Source: Candidatus Pacearchaeota archaeon (GTDB taxonomy: Archaea; Nanobdellota; Nanobdellia; Pacearchaeales; GW2011-AR1). Taken from it: a stretch of DNA of 10,908 nt. The position numbers and the translations under genes were made by a program. The notes beneath the pieces are model-generated. The model was not told the origin of the DNA. It ran no database searches and worked only from the letters and a program-made list of their open reading frames with translations. The DNA is taken from assembly GCA_018303895.1 (NCBI GenBank), contig JAGVXJ010000015.1:1-10908 (forward strand). The letters run 5' to 3'. This document shows, piece after piece, positions 1-5,094 of the stretch; the first letter of the stretch is position 1; every line of letters starts with the position of its first letter.

Positions 1-168
1 TCTCTTTTTAATAAAAATAATATAAAAAGTAAACAAGAAAGCTTATCTTCCCTTGAACGTGCTGGAGGAGTTAGAATTTATGAACAAGGAAAGAGAGTTG
101 TTACAGATTTAGATTATATTTATAATTCATTGAATGAAATTAAAAAAATAGTCAGAAGGAGTAAGTAG
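1..168 (+). CDS. 3' end of an unidentified protein gene (truncated by window edge)
   Basis: Frame 1 is open from the first base to a TAG at 166-168 and encodes 55 residues with no start codon required inside the window, so this is most simply the tail of a gene that begins upstream. The tail has a glycine pair and basic/aliphatic residues (ERAGGVRIYEQGKRVV), then a helix-like, lysine/arginine-rich end (NEIKKIVRRSK). I do not recognise the family. The following gene has its own TATA box at about 181-188, so the two are probably transcribed separately. The reading frame could also be a chance opening, but its length up to the edge and its ordinary codon use favour a real gene. Confidence 0.55.
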   Translation, partial: SLFNKNNIKSKQESLSSLERAGGVRIYEQGKRVVTDLDYIYNSLNEIKKIVRRSK

Positions 169-180
169 AGTATAATAAAA

Positions 181-188
181 TTTATAAG
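181..188 (+). promoter_or_regulatory. TATA box for the 102-aa protein gene
   Basis: TTTATAAG is centred about 26 bases before the ATG at 210. In archaea the TATA box is centred near -26, so transcription would start at or next to the start codon, giving a leaderless mRNA. No Shine-Dalgarno motif is present. Confidence 0.55.
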
Positions 189-209
189 AGAGTTTATTTC
201 TAAATTCTT

Positions 210-518
210 ATGTCAGAAAAAAAGTATAATGTTTTGAAAATCGATTGTGAGTTAGACAAAGGTCTTGTGAAAAGACTAGAAAGTTTTCTTCCTGAAGGCT
301 CAAGAGTTTTTACTCCAAAAGCTAATGGTTGCCCTCTTAGATATAAACTTGGAGGAAAAGGTTTGACTACTACTGGAATAAAAATAATTTCAAGAGAAAT
401 ATTAAATGTAATTCCTTATGAAATGTTTGAAGAAAAAGGATTTACAAGGGCAGATGCAACCTCAAATTCAAAAGAAACTTTAGATGCTATCGGAATTAAA
501 TTTTATGATTATCTTTAG
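210..518 (+). CDS. Hypothetical 102-aa protein
   Basis: A complete small soluble ORF with no signal peptide or membrane segment. The middle is the most motif-like part: KANGCPLRYKLGGKGLTTTG at residues 37-56 has a lone Cys, several glycines and three threonines, the kind of stretch that often forms a ligand loop. The N-terminal half is charged and helix-like, and the C-terminus carries ADATSNSKETLDAIGIK. I do not recognise the family and assign no function. The ATG start is supported by the TATA box about 26 bases upstream (leaderless pattern). The next gene begins 35 bases after the stop and has its own TATA box, so this gene is probably monocistronic. Confidence 0.75.
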   Translation: MSEKKYNVLKIDCELDKGLVKRLESFLPEGSRVFTPKANGCPLRYKLGGKGLTTTGIKIISREILNVIPYEMFEEKGFTRADATSNSKETLDAIGIKFYDYL

Positions 519-523
519 AAGGA

Positions 524-533
524 TTTTTATAAT
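524..533 (+). promoter_or_regulatory. TATA box for the UMPH-1 nucleotidase gene
   Basis: TTTTTATAAT is centred about 26 bases before the ATG at 554 and lies in the 35-base gap after the preceding stop codon. This predicts a leaderless transcript independent of the upstream gene. Confidence 0.55.
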
Positions 534-553
534 TAAGAAAACAATATTATTTT

Positions 554-1399
554 ATGGAAGATATAATTATTCGGGATGAGAAAAATTTTGGAGAAAAGAA
601 AAAAAGAATTTTAAAAGCAGGAGTTGGAAAGTTTCATGTTTTGGCTGATTTTGATTTAACTCTTACAAAGGCAAATATCGACGGAATTAAAACACAATCA
701 ATAATGAAATATTTACGAAATGGAAATTATCTCACCTCTGATTATGCAAAAAAGGCTAATGAATTGTTTGATCGATATCATCCTTATGAAATTGATTCTA
801 GGATTTCCCATGAAGAAAAGATGGCTAAGATGAAAGAATGGTGGACAACCCATTTTAAACTTTTAATTGATTCTGGACTTGATAAAAAAACTCTTGACAG
901 ATTTGTTCAAGATGTTAAATTAGAATTTAGAGAAGGAACAAAAGAATTTTTAGAATTTCTTGATAAACACAATATCCCCCTTATGATTATCTCTTCAAGC
1001 GGGCTCGGTTCAGTAATTCCAATGTATCTAAAAAGAGAAGGAATGCTTTATGACAATATTTCTGTTGTGGCGAATTTATTTGAATTCAATGAAAAAGGAA
1101 TTGTCACAAAAGTTAAAGAGCCAATAATTCATTCATTTAATAAATCAGAAGTTACATTGAACCATCTTCCGATTTACAGAGAATTATTAAAAAGAAAAAA
1201 TGTTTTGTTACTCGGTGACAGCCTCGGAGATTTAGGGATGATTGAAGGGTTTGATTATGAAAATCTCTTGACAATTGGTTTTTTGAATGAAAATGTTGAA
1301 AATAATTTAGAAACTTACAAAAAAAAGTTTGATGTTGTGATCCCTAATGATGGAAGTTTTGAATTTGTGAATGATTTTGTAAAGGGATTTGAAAAATAA
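554..1399 (+). CDS. Pyrimidine 5'-nucleotidase, UMPH-1 / cN-III family (HAD superfamily)
   Basis: A cytosolic HAD phosphatase predicted to hydrolyse nucleoside monophosphates; characterised eukaryotic members act on UMP, CMP or m7GMP. All four HAD motifs are visible: DFDLTLTK with the nucleophile Asp32 and general acid Asp34, the SSSG serines at 147-149, Lys197 in HSFNKSE, and LLGDSLGD with Asp222 and Asp226. What marks the UMPH-1 family rather than a generic HAD enzyme is the cap: RYHPYEID (74-81) followed by EEKMAKMKEWW (87-97), matching the YYPIEID / EK..M.EWW signature of that family. At 281 aa it is close to full length for the family. There is no signal peptide. It is convergent with the Trm9-like gene, with about 100 bp between the stops. 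Family assignment is strong; substrate is not readable from sequence. Confidence 0.88.
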   Translation: MEDIIIRDEKNFGEKKKRILKAGVGKFHVLADFDLTLTKANIDGIKTQSIMKYLRNGNYLTSDYAKKANELFDRYHPYEIDSRISHEEKMAKMKEWWTTHFKLLIDSGLDKKTLDRFVQDVKLEFREGTKEFLEFLDKHNIPLMIISSSGLGSVIPMYLKREGMLYDNISVVANLFEFNEKGIVTKVKEPIIHSFNKSEVTLNHLPIYRELLKRKNVLLLGDSLGDLGMIEGFDYENLLTIGFLNENVENNLETYKKKFDVVIPNDGSFEFVNDFVKGFEK

Positions 1400-1405
1400 A
1401 TTGAT

Positions 1406-1421
1406 TCACTTCGTTCAGTGA
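1406..1421. repeat. Short hairpin after the nucleotidase gene
   Basis: TCACT-TCGTTC-AGTGA is a 5-bp perfect inverted repeat with a 6-base loop, starting 7 bases after the nucleotidase stop. It lies between two convergent genes and could act at the 3' end of either transcript. It belongs to the same loose class of GC-richer mini-palindromes seen near 2143-2198 and 5072-5089. No strong T-tract follows it. Confidence 0.4.
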
Positions 1422-1424
1422 TTG

Positions 1425-1501
1425 ATTGCTCCGTGTCGGAAAAATACAGGCATTTTCTGAAGAGACTGTTTAAAATCTTATCTAAGGTGAAACTGAGCAA
1501 T
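1425..1501. repeat. Inverted repeat enclosing the convergent intergenic spacer
   Basis: ATTGCTC at 1425-1431 and GAGCAAT at 1495-1501 are perfect 7-bp complements separated by 63 bases, ending exactly where the Trm9-like gene ends. Inside are weaker complementary pairs (ACAG 1446-1449 with CTGT 1466-1469). It could be a closing stem of a structured 3' UTR or small RNA, or chance in AT-rich DNA. It lacks the T-arm and CCA-side features of a tRNA. Confidence 0.3.
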
Positions 1502-2110
1502 TCATTTCTCAACGATAAAAATAAGATTTGCGCTGTGCGGTTTTGTTCCAAGAATTTTAAATCCGACGCTTTCTAATAATTCTTGCAATTCTTTTTCGTC
1601 GTAAAGATAATAATATCGTTCTCCTTTGTCGCGCCATTTAATTTTTCGCTCTTTTTTTTCTCCACGAAATCTTGGGGAATCTTTATTCCAGACCTCAATT
1701 TCTGCTTTCGCGCCTTTTTTCAAAACCCGAAATAATTCTTTCAGAGCTTTTTTTCTTTTTTCTTTTGTTTCAATACAATGAATTGCTGCGACGCAAATCG
1801 CAGAATCAAAGAATTCATCTGGGAAATCTATTTTTTCCAAACTTGCTTTTTTTGCGATAATTTTAATTCCTAATTCTTTTGATCTTTCTTCTGCGAGATT
1901 AAGCATCTCTTGAGAAAAATCCACGAGATAAAATTCTTTTTTTCTGTCTTTTTTTATTTTCAATAAGTTTCTTCCAGAACCGCTTCCAAAATCAAGAATC
2001 TTTCCTGACGAATTGTTTAAAAATTCCGTCGCTGTTTCTGACGGAGTTTGCTTGAATTCATTCCATTCTTTTGCAATGTTGTCCCAGACTTTTTCCTGTG
2101 AGGTTTTCAT
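1502..2110 (-). CDS. Trm9/ABH8-type SAM-dependent methyltransferase (probable tRNA wobble-uridine carboxymethyl methyltransferase)
   Basis: A 202-aa class I methyltransferase. Motif I is ILDFGSGSGRNL (38-49), the acidic end of strand 2 is in LVDFSQEML (Asp64), and the region FDSAICVAAIHCIET (101-115) followed by KRKKALKELFRVLKKGAKAEIEVW has the layout typical of Trm9/ABH8 methyltransferase domains. The C-terminal GERYYYLYDEKELQELLESVGFK matches the aromatic-rich RYYH-F..-EL-L segment near the end of that family. Known members methylate cm5U34 of tRNA to mcm5U34, using SAM and, in eukaryotes, the partner Trm112. An Elp3 gene, which makes the cm5 precursor, lies at 5095-6444, which supports this role. 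A TATA box about 26 bases upstream supports the ATG start. A generic small-molecule methyltransferase cannot be excluded. Confidence 0.75.
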   Translation of the reverse strand: MKTSQEKVWDNIAKEWNEFKQTPSETATEFLNNSSGKILDFGSGSGRNLLKIKKDRKKEFYLVDFSQEMLNLAEERSKELGIKIIAKKASLEKIDFPDEFFDSAICVAAIHCIETKEKRKKALKELFRVLKKGAKAEIEVWNKDSPRFRGEKKERKIKWRDKGERYYYLYDEKELQELLESVGFKILGTKPHSANLIFIVEK

Positions 2111-2131
2111 AAAATAGGGAAAGATGGGAGG

Positions 2132-2140
2132 ATTATAAAT
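2132..2140 (-). promoter_or_regulatory. TATA box for the Trm9-like gene
   Basis: Read on the minus strand, ATTTATAAT is centred about 26 bases upstream of the ATG at 2110, predicting a leaderless mRNA. It sits directly after a GC-rich hairpin at 2143-2156. Confidence 0.55.
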
Positions 2141-2142
2141 TG

Positions 2143-2156
2143 CTCGCTTCCGCGAG
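2143..2156. repeat. GC-rich mini-hairpin upstream of the Trm9-like gene
   Basis: CTCGC-TTCC-GCGAG is a perfect 5-bp stem with a 4-base loop; on the minus strand the loop is GGAA, a GNRA-type tetraloop. It stands out against the AT-rich surroundings and falls between the end of the membrane-protein region and the next promoter, so it may help end or stabilise the upstream transcript. Confidence 0.45.
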
Positions 2157-2159
2157 ATA

Positions 2160-2442
2160 TTAATGGCTTCGCATTTTGCTTACGCTTAAATGCTTCGCTG
2201 AGAGTGGTTGTTGATGGGTTAAAAACAAGTTTTGTAAAGCTTCGATAAAAAAAGGCAATATAAATAAAACTACTTTGATAACAATTACTACCCCCAGAAT
2301 GGCAAAAATTTTTTCTATAACATTCCATTCTCTTTCATATCCAAGAGATATTGAGATAGATGCCCCCAATAACTAAAATAAAAGTTTCTAAGATTGCTAT
2401 AATAGAGTCATTTGCTATTTGTTCTGAAGTTATCATAATCAT
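2160..2442 (-). pseudogene. Small two-helix membrane protein, apparently split by a frameshift
   Basis: An ATG at 2442 overlaps the TGA of the MTAP-APRT gene (ATGA), a classic translational-coupling layout. It opens a 35-codon frame, 2442 down to a TGA at 2335, with one hydrophobic stretch (SIIAILETFILVIGGIYL). Shifted by one base, a second frame runs on to 2160 with no upstream ATG (only a TTG at 2369) and carries a stronger hydrophobic stretch (IFAILGVVIVIKVVLFILPF). Joined, they give a protein of about 100 aa with two TM helices and a short polar loop. I infer either a broken gene, a sequencing indel, or programmed frameshifting; two separate mini-proteins are also possible. The family is not recognised. 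A frame at 2107-2328 is a shadow. Nothing else was found in the 2111-2438 stretch except the hairpins and the TATA box listed separately. Confidence 0.42.
2166..2198. repeat. Degenerate GCTTCGC direct repeats forming a second hairpin
   Basis: GCTTCGC occurs at 2166-2172 and 2192-2198, with a one-base variant GCTTACGC at 2178-2185. The outer part GCATTT...AAATGC (2171-2193) also pairs as an imperfect stem capped by a GC pair of base pairs around a 4-base loop. It overlaps the 3' end of the putative small membrane-protein frame, whose last ~18 residues are therefore repeat-encoded and less likely to be functional. Confidence 0.4.
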
Positions 2443-3719
2443 TCCCCTTCAAATTCCACCAAGGAGAAAACTTTGTATTTTGCTATTTTTTCTTTTCCTT
2501 TCAAATCAGGCAAGTCAATTACAAAAGCGAACTCCACAATTTGTCCCCCGAGTTTTTCAATCAGCGTCGCTGCTGCGCTTGCTGTTCCGCCTGTCGCAAT
2601 CAAATCATCGACGACTAAAATTCTTTGCCCAGGATGAATTGCGTCCCTGTGAATTTCAATAACATCTGTTCCGTATTCCAAATCATATTCTTGCTTTTCT
2701 GTTTCAAACGGCAATTTTCCTTTTTTTCTTATTGGAACAAAACCAACTCCGAGCTGATGCGCGAGAATGCTTCCGATAATAAAACCCCGTGATTCTATTC
2801 CGGCAACTAAATCTATTTTTTTATCCTTGTATCTTTTGACAAAAATATTCATTGCTTTTTCCATGGCTTCTTTGTCTTTTAACATCGTCGTAATATCGCG
2901 AAACATCACTCCGGGCTTTGGCCAGTTCGGAACTGTGCGAATTGAATTTTTAATTTCGACTCTTTGAGAATCATCATTAAACGATTCAATAACTTTCATT
3001 AAAATCTGCTTGACTCTTTGTGCGTTGTCGTTAAAAACTTTCAAAATTATTTCCCAAGTTACTGGTTCTGTTGATTGTCTCCAGCAGTCATAATCTGTTG
3101 GCATTGCGATAACCGCGTAGGGAATTTCTGCTTCATTCGCTAAGATCGCTTCTGGAGCTGTGGACATATTTATTACATCTGCGCCCCATAACTGAAACAT
3201 TTTGCTTTCGGCAACTGTTGAGAACCTCGCGCCTTCAATTGTAACCACAGTTCCTCTCCAGTGATATTTGTAATTCAAATCTCGGCAGGCCTGCGCTAAT
3301 TTTTTTCTCAAGTCTCTTGAAAAAGGCCAAGCCATCGACGCGTGTTTCGCATTTCCATTTTCAAATTTTTGATAAAAAGAAATTTCTCTTCTTCTTGTAA
3401 AATCAATAAACTGATCGAGAATCACAAACTCCCCTGGTTTTATTTCTTCATGCAATGAACCGCACGCTGTCGTCGCAAGAATGTAATTGCATCCTTGTGT
3501 TTTAAGCGCGTAAATATTTGCTCTATTGTTAACATATGTCGGCGGAATTGTGTGACCCTTGTCGTGGCGCGCAAGAAAAACCACGTCGATTCCAGAAATT
3601 TTCCCTGTAATTAATTTTGACGACGGTCTTCCAAACGGCGTGTCAACTTCAATCTCTTTGTAATCTTGAATTAAATTCGGGTCGTCAAGTCCTGAACCCC
3701 CGATAATCCCTATTTTCAT
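2439..3719 (-). CDS. Fused methylthioadenosine phosphorylase - adenine phosphoribosyltransferase
   Basis: A 426-aa bifunctional salvage enzyme. Residues 1-247 are an MTA phosphorylase (MTA + Pi to adenine + 5-methylthioribose-1-phosphate): phosphate loop GIIGGSGLDD (4-13), RHDKGHTIPP (51-60), TTACGSLHEEIKPGE (83-97), VINMSTAPE (182-190) and the adenine-site DYDCW (209-213). Residues 257-426 are an adenine phosphoribosyltransferase (adenine + PRPP to AMP + PPi): VPNWPKPGVMFRDIT, ESRGFIIG (309-316), the RKKGKLP loop (331-337) and the PRPP loop VVDDLIATGGTA (369-380). Both domains are full length with key motifs intact, joined by about 10 residues. The start is set at the ATG at 3719 because GIIGGSG follows at once and a TATA box lies about 25 bases upstream; a longer ATG at 3791 would place that promoter inside the gene. 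Cytosolic. The next minus-strand ATG overlaps its stop. Confidence 0.93.
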   Translation of the reverse strand: MKIGIIGGSGLDDPNLIQDYKEIEVDTPFGRPSSKLITGKISGIDVVFLARHDKGHTIPPTYVNNRANIYALKTQGCNYILATTACGSLHEEIKPGEFVILDQFIDFTRRREISFYQKFENGNAKHASMAWPFSRDLRKKLAQACRDLNYKYHWRGTVVTIEGARFSTVAESKMFQLWGADVINMSTAPEAILANEAEIPYAVIAMPTDYDCWRQSTEPVTWEIILKVFNDNAQRVKQILMKVIESFNDDSQRVEIKNSIRTVPNWPKPGVMFRDITTMLKDKEAMEKAMNIFVKRYKDKKIDLVAGIESRGFIIGSILAHQLGVGFVPIRKKGKLPFETEKQEYDLEYGTDVIEIHRDAIHPGQRILVVDDLIATGGTASAAATLIEKLGGQIVEFAFVIDLPDLKGKEKIAKYKVFSLVEFEGE

Positions 3720-3738
3720 TAAGATAAAATTAGAAAAG

Positions 3739-3748
3739 ATTTTATAAG
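3739..3748 (-). promoter_or_regulatory. TATA box for the MTAP-APRT gene
   Basis: On the minus strand CTTATAAAAT is centred about 25 bases before the ATG at 3719, predicting a leaderless transcript. It lies in a 73-bp divergent spacer, and the near-symmetric TTTATAAG could also be read in the plus direction. Confidence 0.55.
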
Positions 3749-3769
3749 TATTATTGTTATGAAAGGAAT

Positions 3770-3778
3770 ATTTATAAT
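3770..3778 (+). promoter_or_regulatory. Possible TATA box for the YdeI-family gene
   Basis: ATTTATAAT lies about 19 bases before the ATG at 3793, closer than the ~26 seen for other genes here. The plus-strand reading of TTTATAAG at 3741-3748 is the alternative and would leave a leader of about 20 bases. The choice is open. Confidence 0.35.
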
Positions 3779-3792
3779 CAACATATTTCAAA

Positions 3793-4356
3793 ATGGAAAT
3801 AAAAAAGAGAATCTATGTGGTTAATCGAAAACAATGGCGTTCGTGGCTTGTTAAAAATCATAATAAAAAAAAAGAAATCTGGTTGATTTATTTCAGGAAA
3901 TCTTCAGGCAAAAAGAGAATACTTTATAATGACGCTGTCGAGGAAGCGCTTTGTTATGGTTGGATAGATAGCATTGTAAAAAAAGTGGATGATGAAAGTT
4001 TTGCTCAAAGGTTCACTCCAAGAAGACCAAACAGCATACTTTCGCAGACAAACAAAGAGCGCATTCATCGTCTTATTGAACAAGGAAAAATGACTTCTGC
4101 TGGGCTTGATGCAGTCAAACATGCTTTTGATAAATTCTCAAAAAATTCAAAAGTTAAAATCAAACCAGATATTCTTAAATTATTAAAGCAAGATAAAAAG
4201 ACCTGGGAAAATTTTCAGAATTTTTCTGAATCATATAAACGCATTCGCATTGAATGGATAGAAGGAGCAAGAGCTCGTCATGAGATGTTTGAAAAAAGAC
4301 TGAAATATTTTCTAAAGATGACTGCACAAAATAAAAAATATGGAATGGTGCAGTGA
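3793..4356 (+). CDS. YdeI/OmpD-associated family protein
   Basis: A 187-aa soluble protein with the layout of the YdeI/OmpD-associated family (COG4430). It opens with a W..WL..NH...KEIWLIYF segment (15-35), then SSGKKRILYNDAVEEALCYGWIDS (37-60), which contains the family hallmark EEALCxGWID, and RFTPRRPNSILSQTNKERI (73-91) followed by GKMTSAGLDAV. The C-terminal third is basic and helical, as in relatives that end with a conserved helical tail. Bacterial members have been linked to bacteriocin or antimicrobial-peptide protection, but the biochemical activity is unknown. The family is mainly bacterial, so this copy may be horizontally acquired; this is inference. It is divergent from MTAP-APRT with a 73-bp shared promoter region. 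No signal peptide. Confidence 0.85.
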   Translation: MEIKKRIYVVNRKQWRSWLVKNHNKKKEIWLIYFRKSSGKKRILYNDAVEEALCYGWIDSIVKKVDDESFAQRFTPRRPNSILSQTNKERIHRLIEQGKMTSAGLDAVKHAFDKFSKNSKVKIKPDILKLLKQDKKTWENFQNFSESYKRIRIEWIEGARARHEMFEKRLKYFLKMTAQNKKYGMVQ

Positions 4357-4361
4357 TGTTC

Positions 4362-4389
4362 TCTTAGCACAAAAACAATTTAAAACAAC
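4362..4389 (+). repeat. Copy 1 of a ~27-base promoter-like repeat
   Basis: This 28-base segment begins 6 bases after the YdeI-family stop and matches 5051-5077 except for one A/G change and one extra A in an A-run. It holds a TTTAAA core, which in copy 2 sits where the Elp3 TATA box should be. Here no ORF starts about 26 bases downstream; a hairpin (4396-4413) does. Confidence 0.55.
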
Positions 4390-4395
4390 TTCTTC

Positions 4396-4413
4396 TTTAG
4401 AAAATATTCTAAA
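4396..4413. repeat. Perfect hairpin downstream of the orphan promoter-like repeat
   Basis: TTTAGAA-AATA-TTCTAAA is a perfect 7-bp stem with a 4-base loop. The flanks extend it imperfectly (AAAACAAC at 4382-4389 opposite GTTGTGTTTT at 4420-4429), so roughly 4382-4430 could fold into one long stem. It could be a small RNA, an RNA 3'-end structure for the YdeI-family gene, or the remnant of a small mobile element. Confidence 0.4.
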
Positions 4414-4500
4414 AGGATTGTTGTGTTTTAGAGGATATACTTTTCTTTGAAGATTATAGTCAATATTTTATTCATTACAAAGTCGTAACAAATAGAAAAG

Positions 4501-4508
4501 TTTTTAAA
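4501..4508 (+). promoter_or_regulatory. TATA box for the 170-aa orphan gene
   Basis: TTTTTAAA is centred about 27 bases before the ATG at 4531 and fits a leaderless transcript. Confidence 0.5.
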
Positions 4509-4530
4509 CCCCAATTATATCTCATTAATT

Positions 4531-5043
4531 ATGGAACAAGAAAAAATACAACCCCAATTTATCTTTTGGGTAAAGGACGCAGAAGTTTTCAGACCTGCTA
4601 AACCAAAAATGCCTGAAAATTATCTAGGATATGATTTAGAAAAGAATATTGAATTAGGAAAAAGAGACATTTTTCCAGAATCATTAAATTTAGTAAGTTC
4701 TGTTTATCTTGGACCAGTTAATATTTTTGAAGAATATGTAGATTATTCTATGAGCGAGAAAGCATTTGAAAGATTAAAACAGCATAGACACGGAATTGCT
4801 GACGGAATAGTAGGACTTGCAGAAGACCAAGCAAAAGAAAAAGGGGTCCCCTATTTTGCCGTGGATGTTATCCGAACTCATAAAGATAGAACTTGGAAAT
4901 TTGAACAAGGAGATGATTGGTTATATCAAGAAATAATTTTAGAAGAAGAGAAAAATTATCTTTATTCAACAAAAAATAAAGCAAAAAATCCAACAGAATT
5001 TGTTCTTCATCCAACAGCACAATTGTATATGCTAAGAGTGTAA
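4531..5043 (+). CDS. Hypothetical 170-aa soluble protein
   Basis: I do not recognise the family. The protein is acidic to neutral and soluble, with no signal peptide or membrane helix. It appears mixed alpha/beta: an aromatic N-terminus (QFIFWVKDAEVFRP, 9-22), a proline-rich turn, a helical centre (SEKAFERLKQHRHGIADGIV, 74-93) with an RHG..DG cluster, then VPYFAVDVIRTHKDRTWKF (105-123) and a tryptophan/acidic segment. The His and Asp in HRHGIAD could bind a metal or a phosphate, but no known motif is matched. The ATG is supported by a TATA box about 27 bases upstream. A T-rich run follows the stop (5047-5054), then the Elp3 promoter repeat, so it is probably transcribed alone. Confidence 0.72.
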   Translation: MEQEKIQPQFIFWVKDAEVFRPAKPKMPENYLGYDLEKNIELGKRDIFPESLNLVSSVYLGPVNIFEEYVDYSMSEKAFERLKQHRHGIADGIVGLAEDQAKEKGVPYFAVDVIRTHKDRTWKFEQGDDWLYQEIILEEEKNYLYSTKNKAKNPTEFVLHPTAQLYMLRV

Positions 5044-5050
5044 TTATTTT

Positions 5051-5077
5051 TCTTAACACAAAACAATTTAAAACAAC
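5051..5077 (+). repeat. Copy 2 of the ~27-base promoter-like repeat
   Basis: Begins 7 bases after the stop of the 170-aa gene and matches 4362-4389 at all but one base and one indel. It contains the probable Elp3 TATA box (5066-5073). Both copies lie just after a plus-strand stop codon. Confidence 0.55.
5066..5073 (+). promoter_or_regulatory. TATA box for the Elp3 gene
   Basis: ATTTAAAA is centred about 26 bases before the ATG at 5095, which supports that ATG over the in-frame TTG at 5080. Between it and the start lies a near-perfect palindrome, AACAACGC-TT-GCGTTGTT (5072-5089), which could be an operator but is too close to be a leader structure if the mRNA is leaderless. Confidence 0.5.
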
Positions 5078-5089
5078 GCTTGCGTTGTT
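5072..5089. promoter_or_regulatory. Palindrome between the Elp3 TATA box and start codon
   Basis: AACAACGCTTGCGTTGTT is a perfect 18-base palindrome-type inverted repeat overlapping the end of the TATA box region and covering the space up to the predicted transcription start. In that position a bound repressor could block transcription initiation. It could equally be another of the GC-richer mini-hairpins of this genome. Confidence 0.35.
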
Positions 5090-5094
5090 GTTTC

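Noticed and set aside
1425..1501. tRNA or C/D-box guide RNA in the convergent spacer
   Set aside because: The 7-bp closing stem resembles an acceptor stem, but there is no T-loop or D-loop pattern; CTGA boxes are present but the C/C' boxes and spacing do not fit.
1315..1551. 78-aa frame on the minus strand between the nucleotidase and the methyltransferase
   Set aside because: It runs antisense over the end of a well-supported gene and overlaps the Trm9-like gene end; composition is that of a shadow frame and there is no promoter.
2107..2328. 73-aa minus-strand frame ending at the Trm9-like start
   Set aside because: It is a shifted reading of the hydrophobic frame at 2160-2369, lacks membrane or domain character, and runs through the hairpins and the promoter of the next gene.
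3720..3791. Longer N-terminus (24 extra residues) for MTAP-APRT
   Set aside because: It would include the TATA box, has no similarity to the MTAP N-terminus, and nearly reaches the divergent gene; the ATG at 3719 gives the expected MKIGIIGGSG start.
5080..5094. TTG start for Elp3 adding five residues
   Set aside because: It lies inside the palindrome, closer to the TATA box than a transcription start would allow, while the ATG at 5095 is at the usual distance.
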